Origin: Kosmotogaceae bacterium
GTDB taxonomy: Bacteria > Thermotogota > Thermotogae > Petrotogales > Kosmotogaceae
Assembly: GCA_016933635.1 (NCBI GenBank)
Contig: JAFGAP010000139.1
Coordinates: forward strand, 1-43,604
Direction: 5' to 3'
DNA length: 43,604 bases
The notes below the pieces were generated by a model. That model saw only the letters and a program-made list of their open reading frames with translations, had not been told where the DNA came from and ran no database searches. The position numbers were made by a program, and so were the translations under genes. This document shows positions 43,300 through 43,604 of this stretch, piece by piece. Positions within the stretch are counted from its first letter, which is position 1. Each line of letters starts with the position of its first letter.

Positions 43300-43604
43300 G
43301 TGAAGAAGTTTCTAGTTTTCTTAGTCATCGCTTTGATTGCTTCGTCGCTGGCATTTAGCGTTGACTATCCCAGAAAGCCCGTGTCGGTTATCTGCCCCTG
43401 GGGTGCAGGCGGTGGAACTGACAGAGTTGCTAGATATGTCGCCGATGAGCTTAGCAAGGCTCTTGGCCAACCATTTACAGTCGTAAACAGGACCGGAGGC
43501 GGCGGAGCAGTTGGTCACAGCGCAGGAGTGTATGCGGCACCAGATGGCTATACTATTACTCTGGTAACTCTGGAGATAGCCAACATGCACTGGCTAGGAC
43601 TGAC
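43300..43604 (+). CDS. TctC/Bug-type solute-binding protein, N-terminal part
   Basis: The 5' end of a gene that runs off the window. It starts at GTG behind AGGAGGTG with a signal peptide (KKFLVFLVIALIASSLAFS, cleavage near residue 20). The Bug/TctC signature follows: YPRKPVSVICPWGAGGGTDR near 23, then NRTGGGGAVGHSAG near 67. These proteins bind carboxylated solutes outside the membrane and deliver them to the TctAB membrane subunits. It probably heads a tripartite tricarboxylate transporter just beyond the window, which would import the substrate of the upstream enzymes. Confidence 0.85.
   Translation, partial: MKKFLVFLVIALIASSLAFSVDYPRKPVSVICPWGAGGGTDRVARYVADELSKALGQPFTVVNRTGGGGAVGHSAGVYAAPDGYTITLVTLEIANMHWLGL

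Overview
The window looks like a piece of a Thermotogota chromosome, most plausibly Mesotoga or Kosmotoga. This is inference from gene content and gene style, not from a database match. The supporting signs are a compact DnaE polymerase with an eroded PHP domain, an orphan ComB, short tightly overlapping operons, frequent GTG and TTG starts behind strong GGAGG sites, moderate GC content, and a small secreted protein ending in Phe like an outer-membrane barrel of the toga.

Bases 1-9.4 kb are housekeeping. The 3' end of an HD hydrolase converges on a long minus-strand run: DUF2344 protein, yebC, lspA, rluD, dnaE, histidine phosphatase, comB, a 70-aa membrane protein, an unknown 213-aa protein and an aspartate-type aminotransferase. 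On the plus strand from 9.4 to 12.2 kb lie a phosphodiesterase, trigger factor, a probable 24-aa peptide and lgt. A second minus-strand operon (17.0 to 12.2 kb) has a consensus promoter. It encodes a YugP-type protease, a degenerate RsmB-like protein, rlmN, rsgA, rpe and rdgB.

From 17.3 to 28 kb the genes are more accessory. They include a threonine synthase with an envelope protein and a methyltransferase, an ASCH protein with a clear terminator, a second methyltransferase with a coiled-coil membrane protein, and a fused MacB-like ABC transporter. A secreted beta-propeller protein here has its last repeat cut off by an in-frame TGA. A YdcZ-like membrane protein and an anchored alpha/beta hydrolase follow.

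From 27.97 to 33.2 kb a diguanylate cyclase (PAS-GAF-GGDEF), an HD-GYP phosphodiesterase and a 55-aa membrane protein form one minus-strand c-di-GMP operon. A CapA-like protein and an L-cysteine desulfidase-type enzyme follow on the plus strand.

From 37 kb to the window end there is a divergent catabolic cluster around an RpiR-family regulator. It holds three PfkB kinases, a DapA-family aldolase with a non-DHDPS active site, a second threonine-synthase-like PLP enzyme beside a KDG-type kinase, and the start of a TctC-type solute-binding protein. Two palindromic AT-rich sites in the divergent region are likely operators. I read this as an uptake and degradation locus for a sugar acid or amino-sugar acid. 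It is the most interesting part of the window. I saw no tRNA, rRNA, CRISPR array or intact insertion sequence.
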